64,000 bases of DNA, taken from contig OX637803.1 of NCBI GenBank assembly GCA_951802425.1, positions 806,001 through 870,000 of the forward strand, given 5' to 3'. Below are positions 1 to 11,445 of the stretch, one piece after another; within the stretch, counting starts at the first letter, position 1, and each line of letters begins with the position of its first letter. The notes under the pieces were generated by a model. It worked only from the letters and a program-made list of their open reading frames with translations, was not told the DNA's origin and searched no databases. The position numbers and the translations under genes were made by a program. The stretch comes from Clavaria fumosa. Lineage: Eukaryota > Basidiomycota > Agaricomycetes > Agaricales > Clavariaceae.

Positions 1-1043
1 GTACGGAGCTTGCTCAGTATTGAACCGATCACTGACAACAGGTCAATAGAACGTTTTAATCAAGATTAGTAATAGACCAACAAGATGTCTGGACGACTCG
101 AAGTTCACATTTCTGCAGAGCAATAATCTACAGCACGTGAGATCATCGTGAGGTATTAAAAAAAACGAAGTTCTTGACATACTGCCACCACAAGTTCCAC
201 GCTGTAAAGTGTCACGATCCAGATATAACTTATAAGGCGACACAAGAACTCACCTGTTGCTCTGAAGCGCAACGTTAGCTTTCCAGGTACTCAGGCCCAA
301 GATGACACTCACCAAGCTGGCATTAAGTAGACCTGTTTTCGACCTCCCTATTCGCAGAGCCAACTCTCTGGTCGCAACGTCATGTAGCTGCTCGTGCAAG
401 TCGAACGTAGTGCAAAACTTGGATTAGGAAAACAAGCTGACCTTTGTTAAGGGGATGAGGGATAGTACGCAGACTGAGTTTCGCGTCAAATAATGTGCAT
501 ATTGGATGTGATATGCATTCTCACATATGAAGACCAAGGCATGTCCTTCTGGAATAGCACGTTCAATTGCTAACTGTCAAGTGTTCAGTTACTCAACCAA
601 CGCTGTAAGTCGTAAAGAATCACGCACTGCCGCTGGAAAAAACAGAAGTAGGATGTTGAACCCTGTAGTTGATGGAGCGCGTGAATGTCAGAATCGCATT
701 TGTCACACGAAGAGGGGTTCCACAGACAGGATCCAAAGACAACGACTCGCCAGCCTTTGAGAAAACGCGACGGATATCTTGCGGAGAACCAGGGTCTCCT
801 TCGTGTTGTTTTTGAGAGACTTTGGTAGCCTAGTTCCAAGTTACAACGAAACGGCGACGTGCTAGGTTCGAAGCATAATCCGTCCTTGCTTCGTTGGGGG
901 TCACAAGTGGAATGAAAGCGCAAGCCAGAGAAAAAATCTGATTCGGCGCTGGCTTCGCGCTCGTGCAGAATCGCTGGAGAAGGTATCGGAACGTCCTTTG
1001 CATCGTGAGCATGAAGCGTGCTATTGTGGTCAAAGTTCAGCAT
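1..1043 (-). CDS. CAX-family Ca2+(cation)/H+ antiporter, 5' part (runs off the left edge)
   Basis: Likely a vacuolar or endomembrane calcium/proton exchanger of the VCX1/CAX type. Exons by frame and splice sites: 1043-728, 662-628, 573-525, 473-442, 387-313, 261-254, 201-183, 127-82 and 31-1, giving about 203 residues. The product has a Ser/Arg-rich cytosolic N-terminus, then a first membrane segment (VVVFGSWFNILLLFFP), then HALVFIFCVLSLIPL, then the family hallmark GLLNASLSNSVELVVAIIAL, followed by KCELRVVQTSLIGSILS. The GLLNA..N.VE motif forms the first ion-binding repeat of CAX proteins. The exon at 261-254 is only 8 nt, yet it is needed to rebuild the SNSVE part of that motif. The second repeat lies outside the window. 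The start at 1043 is the first ATG of the open frame; nothing in the sequence tests it. The family call is firm, the N-terminus less so. It is head to head with COX4. Confidence 0.8.
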
Positions 1044-1450
1044 CTCCGGGATGTTGGATCGCGCAAGAATTGATAAACGGTAGAGAGCGAGCCGCAGGAG
1101 CGTCCCAGTTTTTCAGAGGGTAGTCGATGGGGTTGTCGGCTGAATGTTGAAATTGGCTTCGAACTTGAATAAATATAAAAGGTAACAACATTCTTTGGTT
1201 TGGTAAATGACTGAGGCCTGAGCCTGAGGACCAAGCGGCGATGACTGCACTCTAGCTTCCGCATGCCTTCACCATCGCATCGGGCGATTTCTTCCTTACT
1301 CCTCGAAGCTTGAAGCTTGAAGCTTGTAGTGTCATTGAGTGGAGTAAAGATGCAATGAGGTGAGTGTTTCGTAGGTCACAATCACGTGATGTCATGACAG
1401 TCAGTGTCACGCTTCACATCCGAGGCCTGCCTACAACGGTAATCTCCGCA
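1044..1450. promoter_or_regulatory. Intergenic region between the divergent CAX and COX4 genes
   Basis: 407 bp separates the two divergent start codons, so it should hold both promoters. Apart from a short tandem repeat at 1305-1325 I see no clear TATA box and no open frame resembling a protein. Confidence 0.5.
1305..1325. repeat. Three perfect tandem copies of a 7-bp unit (GAAGCTT)
   Basis: GAAGCTT is repeated three times without a mismatch, about 125 bp upstream of the COX4 start codon. The core AAGCTT is palindromic. It may be a chance microsatellite or a factor-binding cluster. Confidence 0.7.
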
Positions 1451-2096
1451 ATGTTGTCCAACGCGCTGCGTACGGTGCGTCCAACCGCGCTCGCCAGACT
1501 CACCAAGCCTACCGTCACCTCCGCTGCTCCTTTGCGTGCGCTATCCTCCAGCGCAATTCGTCGCTCTGAAGGACCTCCCCCGCCTAAGCTCTTTGGTCCT
1601 GGCACAGAGCCCGGCAAAGTGCCTACCGATTATGACCAAGCGACCGGTTTGGAACGCTTGCAGTTGCTCGGAGAAATGGAGGGCGTCGCGGTGTTCGACA
1701 AAAACCCACTAGACTCGAGCCGCATCGGCACATTGAGCGAACCGATCATGGTTCCATCTTATGTATGTACCAGGACTCGTTGCTATTGTCGGCCATTAAT
1801 TCCCTGCATCCTTTCTTTCATTCCATACTTTAGGATACAATGCGTCTCGTTGGCTGTACCGGCTCTCCGGCCGATTCGCATGAAGTCCTGTGGTTCTCCG
1901 TCCGTCGTGAAAAAGTTTCTCGTTGCATCGAATGCGGCTCTGGTGTGTATTGTTTCTCGTAATAGAAGACGTATTCATTTTCAAATGATCGCCCTTCGCA
2001 GTCTATGCTCTCGATTTCCAAGGTATCGAAGACCATGGACACGAAGACCATGGACATGCAGACCACGGACACGAGCATGCTCCCGCCCACCACTAG
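1451..2096 (+). CDS. COX4: Cytochrome c oxidase subunit 4 (COX4, mammalian COX5B type)
   Basis: Nuclear-encoded, zinc-binding peripheral subunit of mitochondrial complex IV. Exons 1451-1762, 1834-1942 and 2002-2096 join in frame to 171 residues. The N-terminus is Arg/Ser/Ala-rich without acids, as in a matrix presequence. The mature part contains PTDYDQATGLERL, then LDSSRIGT, then VGCTGSPADSHEV and CIECGSVYALDF, which carry the conserved cysteines of the zinc site. The tail is unusually rich in His-Gly-Asp/Glu (HGHEDHGHADHGHEH) before the stop, which could bind metal in addition to the structural zinc. Intron 1 has a GTATGT donor. The start at 1451 is preferred because it opens the presequence; an in-frame upstream ATG would add residues unlike any COX4. 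Confidence 0.95.
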
Positions 2097-2354
2097 AATG
2101 TCCAAGTGACAGCAGAAACAAACCCGCGCGCATTTTGAACCTGTTTTTCCAATTTCCTATACTGCATAAGCATTTTATCAGAGCTTGTATGTGCGGGAAG
2201 TCAGCGACGATGACACTCGCGACAGTACGTACTTGTGTATTACCGTCGAGCGCCCAGCAGGCAGTTGCTGTGTAAATTATTCAACGACCCTCTCTATATT
2301 CTCACACTGGGCTACTAGCGTCCCAACCACTGTTGTCGCCAACCGTCACGCGTC

Positions 2355-3782
2355 ATGTTCCTCAGGCCCGTAGGCTGGAAAGTACTGTTGCGCTATTCGT
2401 CCAGTCCCACCTGTAGCTACACATACTCCAGTAACCAACTTATGCTGCGCTCCACGTTTTGCTGAAATGCCATTGAAGGGTATTCGACGTCCACGGTGCA
2501 GCTCGCGTTCGATTTGCACACACCACCAGATGGCAACACCACTCACCGGCCTCTCCTGATCCTCCACGGATTTCTGTGGGAGCCTGTTTTGCTCTTGACG
2601 GCACTACATCCTTGACAAACTACGCCAACCGTGCAGTGGCTCCAAGCGCAACTGGTCCTCACTCTCCAAAGCGTTCTTGCGTGACTTAGCACGTCCAGTA
2701 TACACCCTGGTCTGTCTCCGCCATTGGAGCGATGGGCCGCGAGCTGTGTGTTCTAAAAATCGCCATTAACAGGATCTTCGGAACCATGGACGCTCGCAAC
2801 ATGTACCAGACATGACATACCCGCACATGGCTCGCGACGTACTCGCGTTCTGCGCGCAGCATAAGCTGGAGAACATCTCGCTGCTCGGGCACTCAATGTA
2901 TGTGTTTAGTCATTTATTCATCCTGTGTTCCATGGTGCATGCTCATCCTTTTTTTGTGATGCGACTCGTCGCTCTCGTGCACGCGACGAATACTGCCATT
3001 CCAAGGGGCGGAAAGGTTGCGATGTCTCTGGCGTTGTCCCCGGCTCTCCCAGACGCGCTCTTGTCGCACCTGATCGTCACAGACATCGCTCCCGCCGAGG
3101 GCTCTGTCGGCCAGGAGTTCAAGGCGTACGTAGCGGGTATGCGTCGGATCGAGGAGGAAGGGGTAAAGACCAGGCAGGAGGCAGACGCTATCCTCAAAGA
3201 AATCGAGCCCGTAAGTCATGAATCTTTTCTGTTGTGTTGGGGAAAGAGAAATTCCTTGCCTCGTTCTTACGCATATTATATTGGTGCCAGGACTCTACGA
3301 TCCGCAGCTTTCTCCTGACGAATATGGCCCCCAAATCTGACCCCGATGCGCAGGTCAAGTTCAAGGTCCCTCTATCGATACTGGCTGATAGCATCGAGGT
3401 CCTCGGCGGATTCCCGTACCAGCCGAGCCATCATCAATGGAATGGGAAGACGTTGTTTATCAAGGGAACTCAATCCAAGTGTGTCGAATTATTTTGTGAT
3501 GAGAACTGCGTGGCAGATGTTGATAATGGAATTTTCAGGTATATCAATCGTAAGAATGTCCCGTTACTAAAACAGTTCTTCCCCATGATGGAGATGGCCG
3601 AGCTCGATGCAGGACATTGGGGTTAGTGAGCTCCACAATGCTGTTACACTACGGCTAAATAGCTGACTTTTTGTAGTGCACGCCGAGAAGTGAGACGATA
3701 GCCTTTTCCCTTTTGCAAACTGAAATCTTTTGCGCGCAGGCCACATGACTTTCGGAAACTGGTGGTAGAGTTCGTCCAGTAA
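2355..3782 (+). CDS. ABHD11/IMO32-like mitochondrial alpha/beta hydrolase
   Basis: Probable mitochondrial serine hydrolase of the ABHD11 / yeast Imo32-Eat1 group. Nine exons give about 300 residues: 2355-2430, 2479-2575, 2637-2709, 2773-2897, 3006-3210, 3291-3478, 3539-3621, 3677-3689 (13 nt) and 3740-3782. Visible landmarks are the oxyanion-hole strand LLILHG, the family block DLRNHGRSQH, the nucleophile elbow GHSMGG split by an intron, the acid-side block GGFPYQPS, and ELDAGHWVHAE with the catalytic histidine. The N-terminus is basic, with RYSTSTVQL, consistent with import. The exact substrate cannot be read from sequence; family members cleave or form short esters, and ABHD11 protects lipoylated enzymes. 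It lies 258 bp downstream of COX4 on the same strand. Confidence 0.88.
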
Positions 3783-4488
3783 CATACGCTACACATGGAG
3801 TGTTCTAATGATATGAGTGTTTTACACAACGTGCGACCGTTGCATACCGTACAAGGCATTTGAGGACCAACCATCCCCAGTGACACTAAATGGTTGTGAA
3901 ATTGAACCCCTGCTCAGATGAGCTGTGATGATGCAGGCAACCCCATTTCGTGATCATCACCCAGGCAATTGCACGTACACGAACACTTCGCGCTTCGTTA
4001 CCGAGCGCACCCACCACCGTTTTTTTTTTCCTTGATTTTTCCACATTCCCGATGTTGATATCGGATAGATACGAACCCATCCGGTTGTTTGGGAATCGCC
4101 CGTTAACTGATCCGAATCCAAATCAGGGCTGCACGCGATAGTGATGCATGCACCCTTACCGGCACTGTATCTCCATTCGGGTGTACTCCATTGTCCCGTC
4201 ATAATCCTTCAACACCAACCCCCCCTGCGGTGCTGTGCACGTCAAAACGCGAGGCTTCTTCTCCTCCACCCCTCTGCGATCTTTGCCTTGCCTTGCTTGC
4301 ATGTCTCGGCTCAGCTCACAGAAGTCATCAACATTGTTCACCTCGAGGCTCATTCGGTGACCCATTGTGAACTCGTGTCGACCTGACGACCTTTCCTCGT
4401 GACGGCCACTCGCAGATCTCAACCTTCTATCCTGTGTCCCCTCTCTCTTTATTGCCCTTCAAACGGTCCTTCACTCGGCTGCAGCCAG
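3783..4488. other. Intergenic region, no gene recognised
   Basis: About 700 bp between two same-strand genes. It contains pyrimidine-rich stretches toward the right end, as often seen before fungal start sites. The open frames here have no recognisable protein features. Confidence 0.4.
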
Positions 4489-6034
4489 ATGATACCCCAC
4501 AATTATTCACGACCATATTCTACGCTCTCCGATTCTGAGTTCCGCTCTCTCCGTCGAGCGTTTCGCCGCGAGTGGAAGCGGTATAAACCGGTATGGACGT
4601 TCGCTTGTTCTAGTGTTTCTCTCGTATTGAGAGGCAATCTTGTAAAAGCATTTACAAAAGTCTACGTCTCTTCCCGCCCTCCAGCTCATGCCTTGGAATC
4701 GGCCGAATTTCACGTGCCTCCGGTGTGGTTTCACCAACACATACATCCCGCTCTGTCTCTGGTGCGCCTGGTCGTCCGAGGAGGCGACAAAGAGATGGGA
4801 GCTGGACACCCCGCGCCCGCGAAGGCTTAGCGCGCCTACCCGCGCATCTTGGCAGCTGGAGCGGCCGTCCGACCGCAGATCATCGATTGACACCCTGGAG
4901 AGCGTCTCCGCCGTCTGGTTGCCATTGAAATCCCTCAACGCCGTCACCGTCGCCGTCACCGCATGTGTCACTCGGTCGGAGAATGATTCACCTCGATCGG
5001 CGTCACGCCACCGGGAGGAGCATGTTGGAGCCTCCCTTCCCGGAGACCACCGACCCGTCGTTGCCGCCCCCGAGAAGGATCTAAACTCTGTTGCGGTTGC
5101 GGATTGCAATGGACCACTTGGGACGCAAACAGCGCTCAGAAAGTCTCCATCACCTCCCTTCGTCAGATCACTGGATCATGACCCTGCGGATGAAGAGGTC
5201 CATTCTATATCGTGTGACGTATTCTCGTCCGCGACTCCGGAACCTGAACGCACTCCTTCTCAGGAGCATTGGAACCCGACTTGCATGTCGCCCTCAAACG
5301 CAGTTGAGTTGAAAACCCCGCCCAAAAACCTGTCTAATTCTTTCAACTCGCCACTCGTAATCGATTTAACCTCGAGTCCCATGACGCAGTCGCTCCGGCA
5401 TCAGTCGTCGAGGATTAGTCTCTCGGGTGCCTCTCCTGTTCCCCAGCGCACCCTGCGCCACAAGAAGCGCGTGAACCTCCGAAAGAAATCGTCCTGCTCG
5501 CTACGAAGTCGATTCCTTCCACCCGACACGCCCACCTCCCAACCCGCCTCTTCTCCGGTTCGTCTGGGTCATCCAAGTCGACCTTACTACTCTGCCATCC
5601 GCAAGAACATGTCCCGTCCAAGTTCGCTCATGATTGTCAATTCGAGCGTTCGAACGTCGCCCTGCTCCACCGCGGCATTAACGACACCGTCGAGGCCCAC
5701 TTTCTCACCTGCCCCAGTGATGTCGCTCGCATCTGACTCGGGCGCGGAGTTCGATACTGACGACAATGATGATGAGTACTTGTTGCCGTCTGCTTTGCAT
5801 ACAACGCTTGCGGTGTCGCCGATGAGAACAGGTTTCTCGCTGAGTGGTGAGACAGAGCTCCGGATGTCGCTTGCCATGTCCCGCCCAGACGTCGCCGGAC
5901 TCGATTATCGTTTCCGAGAAACGCGTGGTCGTTCCTCTGTCGATGTCGGCAACAAGAAGGGGACTGTAACGGGCAAGGTCAAGAAGCTGGGAAAAGGAAT
6001 CAAGGAACTCATGCGTGCATGCACGTGTGAATGA
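4489..6034 (+). CDS. Unknown protein with N-terminal CxxC-x9-CxxC finger and long Ser/Pro-rich tail
   Basis: Two exons (4489-4590 and 4685-6034) give 483 residues. The intron has a GTATGG donor and CCTCCAG acceptor and restores the frame exactly. After a short basic start (FRREWKRYKP) comes a four-cysteine knuckle at about residues 45, 48, 58 and 61 (CLRC...CLWC), resembling RanBP2-type or rubredoxin-like zinc ribbons. Nearly all the rest is low-complexity, rich in Ser, Pro, Thr and Arg and probably disordered, with an acidic patch (DTDDNDDEY) and a Lys/Gly-rich C-terminal end (KGTVTGKVKKLGKGIKELM). I do not recognise a family. The finger suggests binding to protein or nucleic acid; the tail may be phosphorylated. 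No membrane segment or signal peptide is visible. Confidence 0.75.
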
Positions 6035-6585
6035 AGTTACGACATCGCTGCGGGCAGACACACTTTTCGTACTGCAGAGCGGGACGCCCATACCACGCAC
6101 CTCTTTCGCACGACGCTCTGGACTAGCCGGGGTTGGTTTTGCGCAGCACAATCTGCCCAACCATGACCATCAAAACGATCAAATATTCGTCGGATTTGGA
6201 TCAAGAAATGATACCATATACCTACACAAATTACCCTTCCCCCTTCTTGGGAATAAATATTGTAGGTTGACAACATGTTGACTACGTCAGATATCCTATG
6301 TACACATGAAATGGAGTATGGTTCGCTCAGACCTCCGTCGAAAACGCCTATAAAAAAATAACGAGACTCGCCGCGGTACTTCATCGCTCGAAATTTGAGC
6401 AGAAGGAGCAGGAGCTTGATCATCAAGCGATTTCCCTGAGCACGTCACCCTTAATGTACTGCGGTTGTACACGGTTCCGTACACTAGACAGACGGTTGAC
6501 TCGATGGGTCACGTTTCAGTGCTTTTGCCGTCCAGACTTGGAATCTGCCAGTGGCCAATCTTCAAGGAGATTCACACCATGTACA
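6035..6585. other. Intergenic region, no gene recognised
   Basis: 550 bp between the finger protein and the OMA1-like gene, both on the plus strand. No credible coding exon or strong promoter element was seen. Confidence 0.4.
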
Positions 6586-8486
6586 ATGTTCCACCGCATA
6601 CCCATGCGAAGCCCACTTAAACCTTTCACCGACCCTCTGCAAGTCGCTCGGAGGCTATCCTCTTATCCAATTCAAGGTCGTTTGAAACCCAGCATCTCGT
6701 TTGCTGCGACCCCGCGTATTTTAATTAGACAGAACAGACTATTTCATGCAACCGCACGGCGACAAGGCGGACCACTTATTCCTTTGCGTGAGTATCGTGG
6801 CTACTCTTTAGATTTATACTCTTGTTAACGCTTACCGCAGTCGCTACAATACTCAAGGTCAGTCCGAGGGTCGTTGGCAATCGCGGGCGAGCGCACTGTT
6901 TGACGTTTGGCCTTTAGACCTCCTCTTCGCTCGGCCTTATACAGACCACGGGGAGAGTGATCTTGACCTTCGTGCCCGTGTTCTTGTTCAAGTCATGCCG
7001 CGCGAAAGTGCTTTTCAAAAGATTTGAGGGGGATCCCGCGTTCGAACTGAAGAGGGAGCAGTGGCGTTCACGCCAGCGCTTGCTTTCGCGGATTGCAAAG
7101 ACGCTCCTCGCCGTGCCTCTCCTTCTTGTGGTAGCCACCGTTCTGGCTAGCATGGAGAGGACACCATTGACCGGACGGTTCGTTCCTCCAATCCTCTTTT
7201 TGCTTTTAGCAACTGACTAAGCGCTTACGTCGTCGCGAACAGCCTCAGGTTCATCCTCCTCTCCCCAGATGAGGAAACGGTCATCGCCAACCAGCTCGCA
7301 GGGCCTGGGTGGTACCAAGCCGTTGGGGATATTCTTGCCAAAGAGGAGGCAGGAGCGCCCGTCATCTTGCCTGTCACCGACTGGCGCTATGCGTGGGTGC
7401 AGGACACGCTGCGGAAGCTCGAGCGCGCCATCCCATCCCTCTCTCAGGAGCGACACCTCGAACCGAGCTGGCTCGACCAACCAACTGACGTTCCGTTCCC
7501 GCCGCCCGCCAAGTACCCTTTGTACCCGCGGCCCCGCGTGACCGAATCCCTGCGCTCATTCTGCGACAGAATCTGTGCGCACAAAATCCACAAGGGCCCG
7601 CACTCGATCCCTGGACCGCCCTACTCGCTCCTCATTGTTGAGAAGCCGGATGCCCTGAATGCGTTTTCATACGGGTTTGGTCCTGACGGGGGAGGCGGTA
7701 TTGTCGTCTACACAGGATTCCTGGACCATGTGTTGTCTAAGTCCTCGAGCACATCAACTCCTCCTCTTCCCACCAAGCCACCCGCCGAGAAATCATGGTT
7801 TAGCATGCTCTTCAGCGGCTTGAGATGGTTCTCTCCACCTGAAGAGGCGCGGAACCCAAAGCCTACTACTGAGCAAACATCGGAGCTTGCGATCCTACTC
7901 GCACACGAGCTCGCACATTTGGTCCTTTCGCATCACCTCGAGTCGATGTCGTCCTCGGCTATCGTCATCCCAACCCTCGTGTCGATTATGACGGATGTTG
8001 TCCGCGTGATCGCATTCCCGATCACCATGCTTTTCGGGCCGTTCGTCAATGATGCTGTCGCGAAGGTGAGCACCGCAGGCGGTAGGGAACTGGCCGAGAT
8101 GTCGTTGGCGTGCTCGAATACAACACAGGAGTTCGAGGCTGACGTAGTGTCTACCCGGTTCGTATTTGTGGTTTCTTTTGGTGCTGCGCGGAGCGCATGT
8201 CGTAAAACCATGTATTAATGCGGTCTGTTACAGACTTTTGGCCCACGCCGGGTTTGATGCGCGTCTCGCGGTCCAGTTCTGGGAGAGCCGAGAGAACACA
8301 GCTAAAACGGCCGAATGCTCGCCGAACCTGGCTGAAAAGGGAGAGGAAGATTCGATCCTCATGCGCCGTATCACGGGCGAGTATCATCCTGACAGCGCCA
8401 ACCGCGTACAGTGTCTTAAGAATGAAATTGCGCGGTGGCAGACCGAGAGGGAGCGAGCATTTGCTCAGCGCCAGAGCCAAAACTGA
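6586..8486 (+). CDS. OMA1: OMA1-like mitochondrial inner-membrane metalloprotease (M48)
   Basis: Zinc protease of the inner mitochondrial membrane that processes membrane proteins under stress. Exons 6586-6787, 6841-6857 (17 nt), 6918-7177, 7243-8157 and 8234-8486 give 548 residues. A basic, acid-free presequence (QNRLFHATARR) is followed by a membrane segment (LLAVPLLLVVATVLAS), then LRFILLSPDEE. The catalytic helix is LLAHELAHLVLSHH (HExxH), and the third zinc ligand is the Glu of EFEADVVSTR, whose last codon spans an intron. The tail (DSANRVQCLKNEIARWQ) matches OMA1. A Pro/Ser-rich insert with KSWFSMLFSGLRWF sits between the GFLDHVL strand and the HExxH helix, about residues 325-375. The start could also be the next in-frame ATG at 6604. 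Confidence 0.92.
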
Positions 8487-8878
8487 CAATTTTGTCCCCC
8501 ACCCCTTCATCCTCGATGTGTGTTATCTTACTTTTATCTTTACTGTCCTAGTCCTTCACGTCCATTAGGAATGTTTTCATAGTCGCTTTCTACTCCACCT
8601 TCCCTTGAGGTTCGGTCCGGCCATGTGTGTACAATATATCTGGTCTCATTTAGAATAATAGATCACAAGACGACAGCTGCCCTCCCTCTGCTCCGAGGCA
8701 TAGATCGCGCGACATAGCGATGTAAACAAAGAATCCCATGGCGAAAATATCCAGACGAACACTAGCAGGCGAACAGGTCCAGTATCTCGGTTTCACAACA
8801 TGTCGATTTCCTACGGGACAAATTTAAGTCGTACATGACATAACCAAAACCCTTACACTCCAAGTCATGAAAAAATAA
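8487..8878. other. Convergent 3' intergenic region, no gene recognised
   Basis: 390 bp between the stop codons of the plus-strand OMA1 gene and a minus-strand unknown gene. It should hold both polyadenylation regions. No coding signal was seen. Confidence 0.4.
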
Positions 8879-9658
8879 TCAGCGTTCTCTTTGCGAAATC
8901 TTCCGCAATCGTAAGATGTCAGACTTCTTGCGTCCACGTGGCTTCGCAGAGGGTGTGGTCTCGGTTGAGCTCTCCTCCGGGGCTATGCTCCCATTGGCCG
9001 ATGACTCCGGTATATAGTCCGACGGCCCTTCAGGTCTATTTGCAGCCGAGGATGGCAAGACCATCTGCTCCCGTTCCTCCGGTGAGTTTTCTTCTAATAC
9101 CGTTCTTCTGCTGGACGATGATGTGGGGGCGTCATCCAGTTGCCTCTCAACTCTATCGGCATCCAGCCATGGCGACACTTTCTGCAGCCACTCGTCTCTG
9201 ATTCCTGAAGCTTCCGTCTTGACATTCTGTCTGTTCGCTTCCACGATGACGTCATTGCGCTCCGGTGTCGCAGGCAACTCTGCGTCCTCGGCACTGTCGG
9301 CAGGTGTACCGGGGGTACGCGCAACAAGGGCGTCGTCCGCATGGAAAGCGGAAGGTTCATCAACATAAGCGAAGAAAGCGTCACCGCCGAAAACATAGTC
9401 GTCTGGACGAGCGACGAGGGTGGCGTTGTCATAGTCTTGGGACTGCGGGCGCGGTAGCAAGCCCCGTTCGCGCAGGGCGGCTTCTTTGCTTTCTTTGCCG
9501 ACCCAGATGTTAGGTATCATGGAGGAATCGAATTGGGGGATCCCTGACTGGCGGGGAGGGGATGGGGGGAGAGGGGGGATTATCGTGCTGATGCGCTTGA
9601 GGACGCGATGCATGAAGCTGTCAGCCCGTGTGGAGCTTTGCATGGCGGGGGCTTGCAT
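8879..9658 (-). CDS. Unknown acidic, Ser/Pro-rich protein
   Basis: Single-exon frame of 259 residues from the ATG at 9658. An alternative ATG at 9643 would drop five residues, and the open frame continues upstream to 9853. The early part reads MHRVLKRISTIIPPLPPSPP and then SMIPNIWVGKESKEAALRERG, which could be a short linear motif region. The middle is rich in Asp, Glu, Ala and Pro, with SP/TP pairs such as RTPGTPADSAEDAELPATP. The C-terminus is strongly basic (KPRGRKKSDILRLRKISQRER), containing an AT-hook-like RGRK core, so DNA binding or nuclear import is possible. I recognise no family. Uncertainty lies in the start and in whether introns upstream add an N-terminus. Confidence 0.6.
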   Translation of the reverse strand: MQAPAMQSSTRADSFMHRVLKRISTIIPPLPPSPPRQSGIPQFDSSMIPNIWVGKESKEAALRERGLLPRPQSQDYDNATLVARPDDYVFGGDAFFAYVDEPSAFHADDALVARTPGTPADSAEDAELPATPERNDVIVEANRQNVKTEASGIRDEWLQKVSPWLDADRVERQLDDAPTSSSSRRTVLEENSPEEREQMVLPSSAANRPEGPSDYIPESSANGSIAPEESSTETTPSAKPRGRKKSDILRLRKISQRER

Positions 9659-10135
9659 GACGGGGATTGGGAACGGAAGCAATGTCTTCTTGTAGGAGCA
9701 GGTGTGGCTTGCGAGACGCGCAAGTAAACGGCACAGGCAAGGAGTATCTAGTCGGTGGTCGGTAATCCGAGGCTCGTGGGAAAGAGCCGGCTGGAATGGA
9801 ATTTTACTAACGGAGGACCCGGAGGTGGAGCATGAGAACACACAGTGAGACAAACTGGTAAGACTGACCCGAGCGCGCGTCCAATCTCAGACTCCTCGCG
9901 ACGGTCGCTGCATGGGAGAGCGAGGAATGATGGGCGGAACGACGACTGATTATGGACTGCAGAAAAAGGGGGGGGGTCTAGTTGAGCCAGTGTGTGTGCC
10001 TTCCCCCGTTGTAGCATGTGACTTGTAAGTATCGAGGACACACACATGCAAATATGCATACACGTGCTTTTTCATGATTTCCATATCAAGAAGGCTTGTC
10101 AAAGTTCAACTTCCCTCTCTTGTACATAAGCCATC
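9659..10135. promoter_or_regulatory. Divergent intergenic region
   Basis: 477 bp between the minus-strand unknown gene and the plus-strand reductase-like gene. It contains a run of seven or more guanines near 9970 and no recognisable exon. Both promoters should lie here. Confidence 0.4.
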
Positions 10136-11445
10136 ATGATGGCGCGAATTGTACCTTTGATAGTGGCAGCGTATGGGACACAGATAGGTAAGTCTAGCTA
10201 CCTTTATTTGAATGGCTTATGGCCTCATAACGAACAGCCTGTGCGTTGTATTTCGTACCCAGGCACGATGACAGGTTCTTCGACCTATGTGGAACCGCTG
10301 GCTTTTTAACGGTCAGGTTTAATCGTTCTACTTCGTCTCTACCCGTGTACTCATCACCCCGTTGTAGACTACGTTTACTTCGTTGTATTATCCTGCTATA
10401 AAAGCACGACTGTGGGAAGGAAGGCTAGTTCCATGGCCTACAATCGCCCCGCGCCAGCTACTCTTAACCGCTGTGGTTGGAATATGGAGCCTGAGGCTAG
10501 GAGGCTTTTTGGTACAGGTATGTTTTCTCTACTGCATGGGATTTCATCTCCTCAAGTCAAACATTTGTTGCAGAGAACACTTAAGACAGGTGGTGACTCT
10601 AGGTTCAATGAAATTAAGAAAAACCCCAGGAGGTTTTTGCCCTATTGGGTAGGCCAGGGTGAGTCAAAGAAGCACATATATGCGCATCTAGACAGCCAAT
10701 GGGGAGATCTCAGGAACTTGGAACTTCCTCGTTGGCTTGCCCGTGTATTTGGTGAGACCTTCTTGTCATCTTTGATCACTTTTTATTTTATCTCAATACC
10801 ACACCCAGGTAAACATGCTTCCTGCGAAGAGCTGCCCTCCTCTGCGCATTCCCGACTATCTCGCCACTTCAGTTCTTGTCTCGTGCTTTATATTGGAAGT
10901 TACTGCAGATCTTCAGAAAGCGGCCTGGCGCAGAGCCAAGGATCAAGGTCAACACAACGAAAAATTTATTAGCCGCGGTCTCTGGGCCTTGAGCCGCCAT
11001 CCAAAGTGCGTCTCCTGCGCAGCTGCTAGCATACATCAAAGCGAAAAGGATGCTGTGACTAAAAATTTCCGCAACAGTTATGTTGGCGAAGTGGGTATCT
11101 GGACTGGTATCTGGTTGCTCTCCATTGCTGCGCTTCAGCATCCATCGTTCCCGACCGGAACGACCGCTTTCACGCTCGCGAGCCCATTGTTCACATGGAT
11201 GATAGTTCGCCACGTACGGGATCTTAAATCCATTCTGTACAATACCATGTTGGTTAATTCTTGTCTTTTCCAATCATGCAGGTTACGGGTGTTCCATCGC
11301 TTGAGAGGCATGGAGACGAGAAGTGGCGCGATGACCCCAAATGGCAGGAATACAAAAGGTTTGTCTCAATACATAGGCCATGCGCGATTGACAAACATTT
11401 GCGAGAAGGGCGGTCCCCATCTTTTGGCCTTGGAGGCGCTCCTAA
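10136..11445 (+). CDS. DUF1295 / steroid 5-alpha-reductase-like integral membrane protein
   Basis: Multi-pass membrane oxidoreductase of the group that includes 3-oxo-5-alpha-steroid 4-dehydrogenase C-terminal domains. Exons: 10136-10187, 10238-10311, 10368-10517, 10574-10658, 10696-10751, 10809-11005, 11078-11213, 11282-11358 and 11406-11445. Landmarks in order: PRQLLLTAVVGIWSLRLGGFL, RFNEIKKNPRRFLPYWVGQ, LVGLPVYLVNML, a long helix (YLATSVLVSCFILEVTADLQK), then the cofactor-side block GLWALSRHPNYVGEVGIW, which is the signature of the family, and VTGVPSLERHGDEKW before a basic end. Family members use NADPH to reduce double bonds in lipids. The substrate is not readable here. Confidence 0.88.

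Noticed and set aside
1..1043. First thought to be a degraded or truncated CAX pseudogene
   Set aside because: Once the 8-nt and other short exons are joined, the first CAX motif region is intact through to the window edge.
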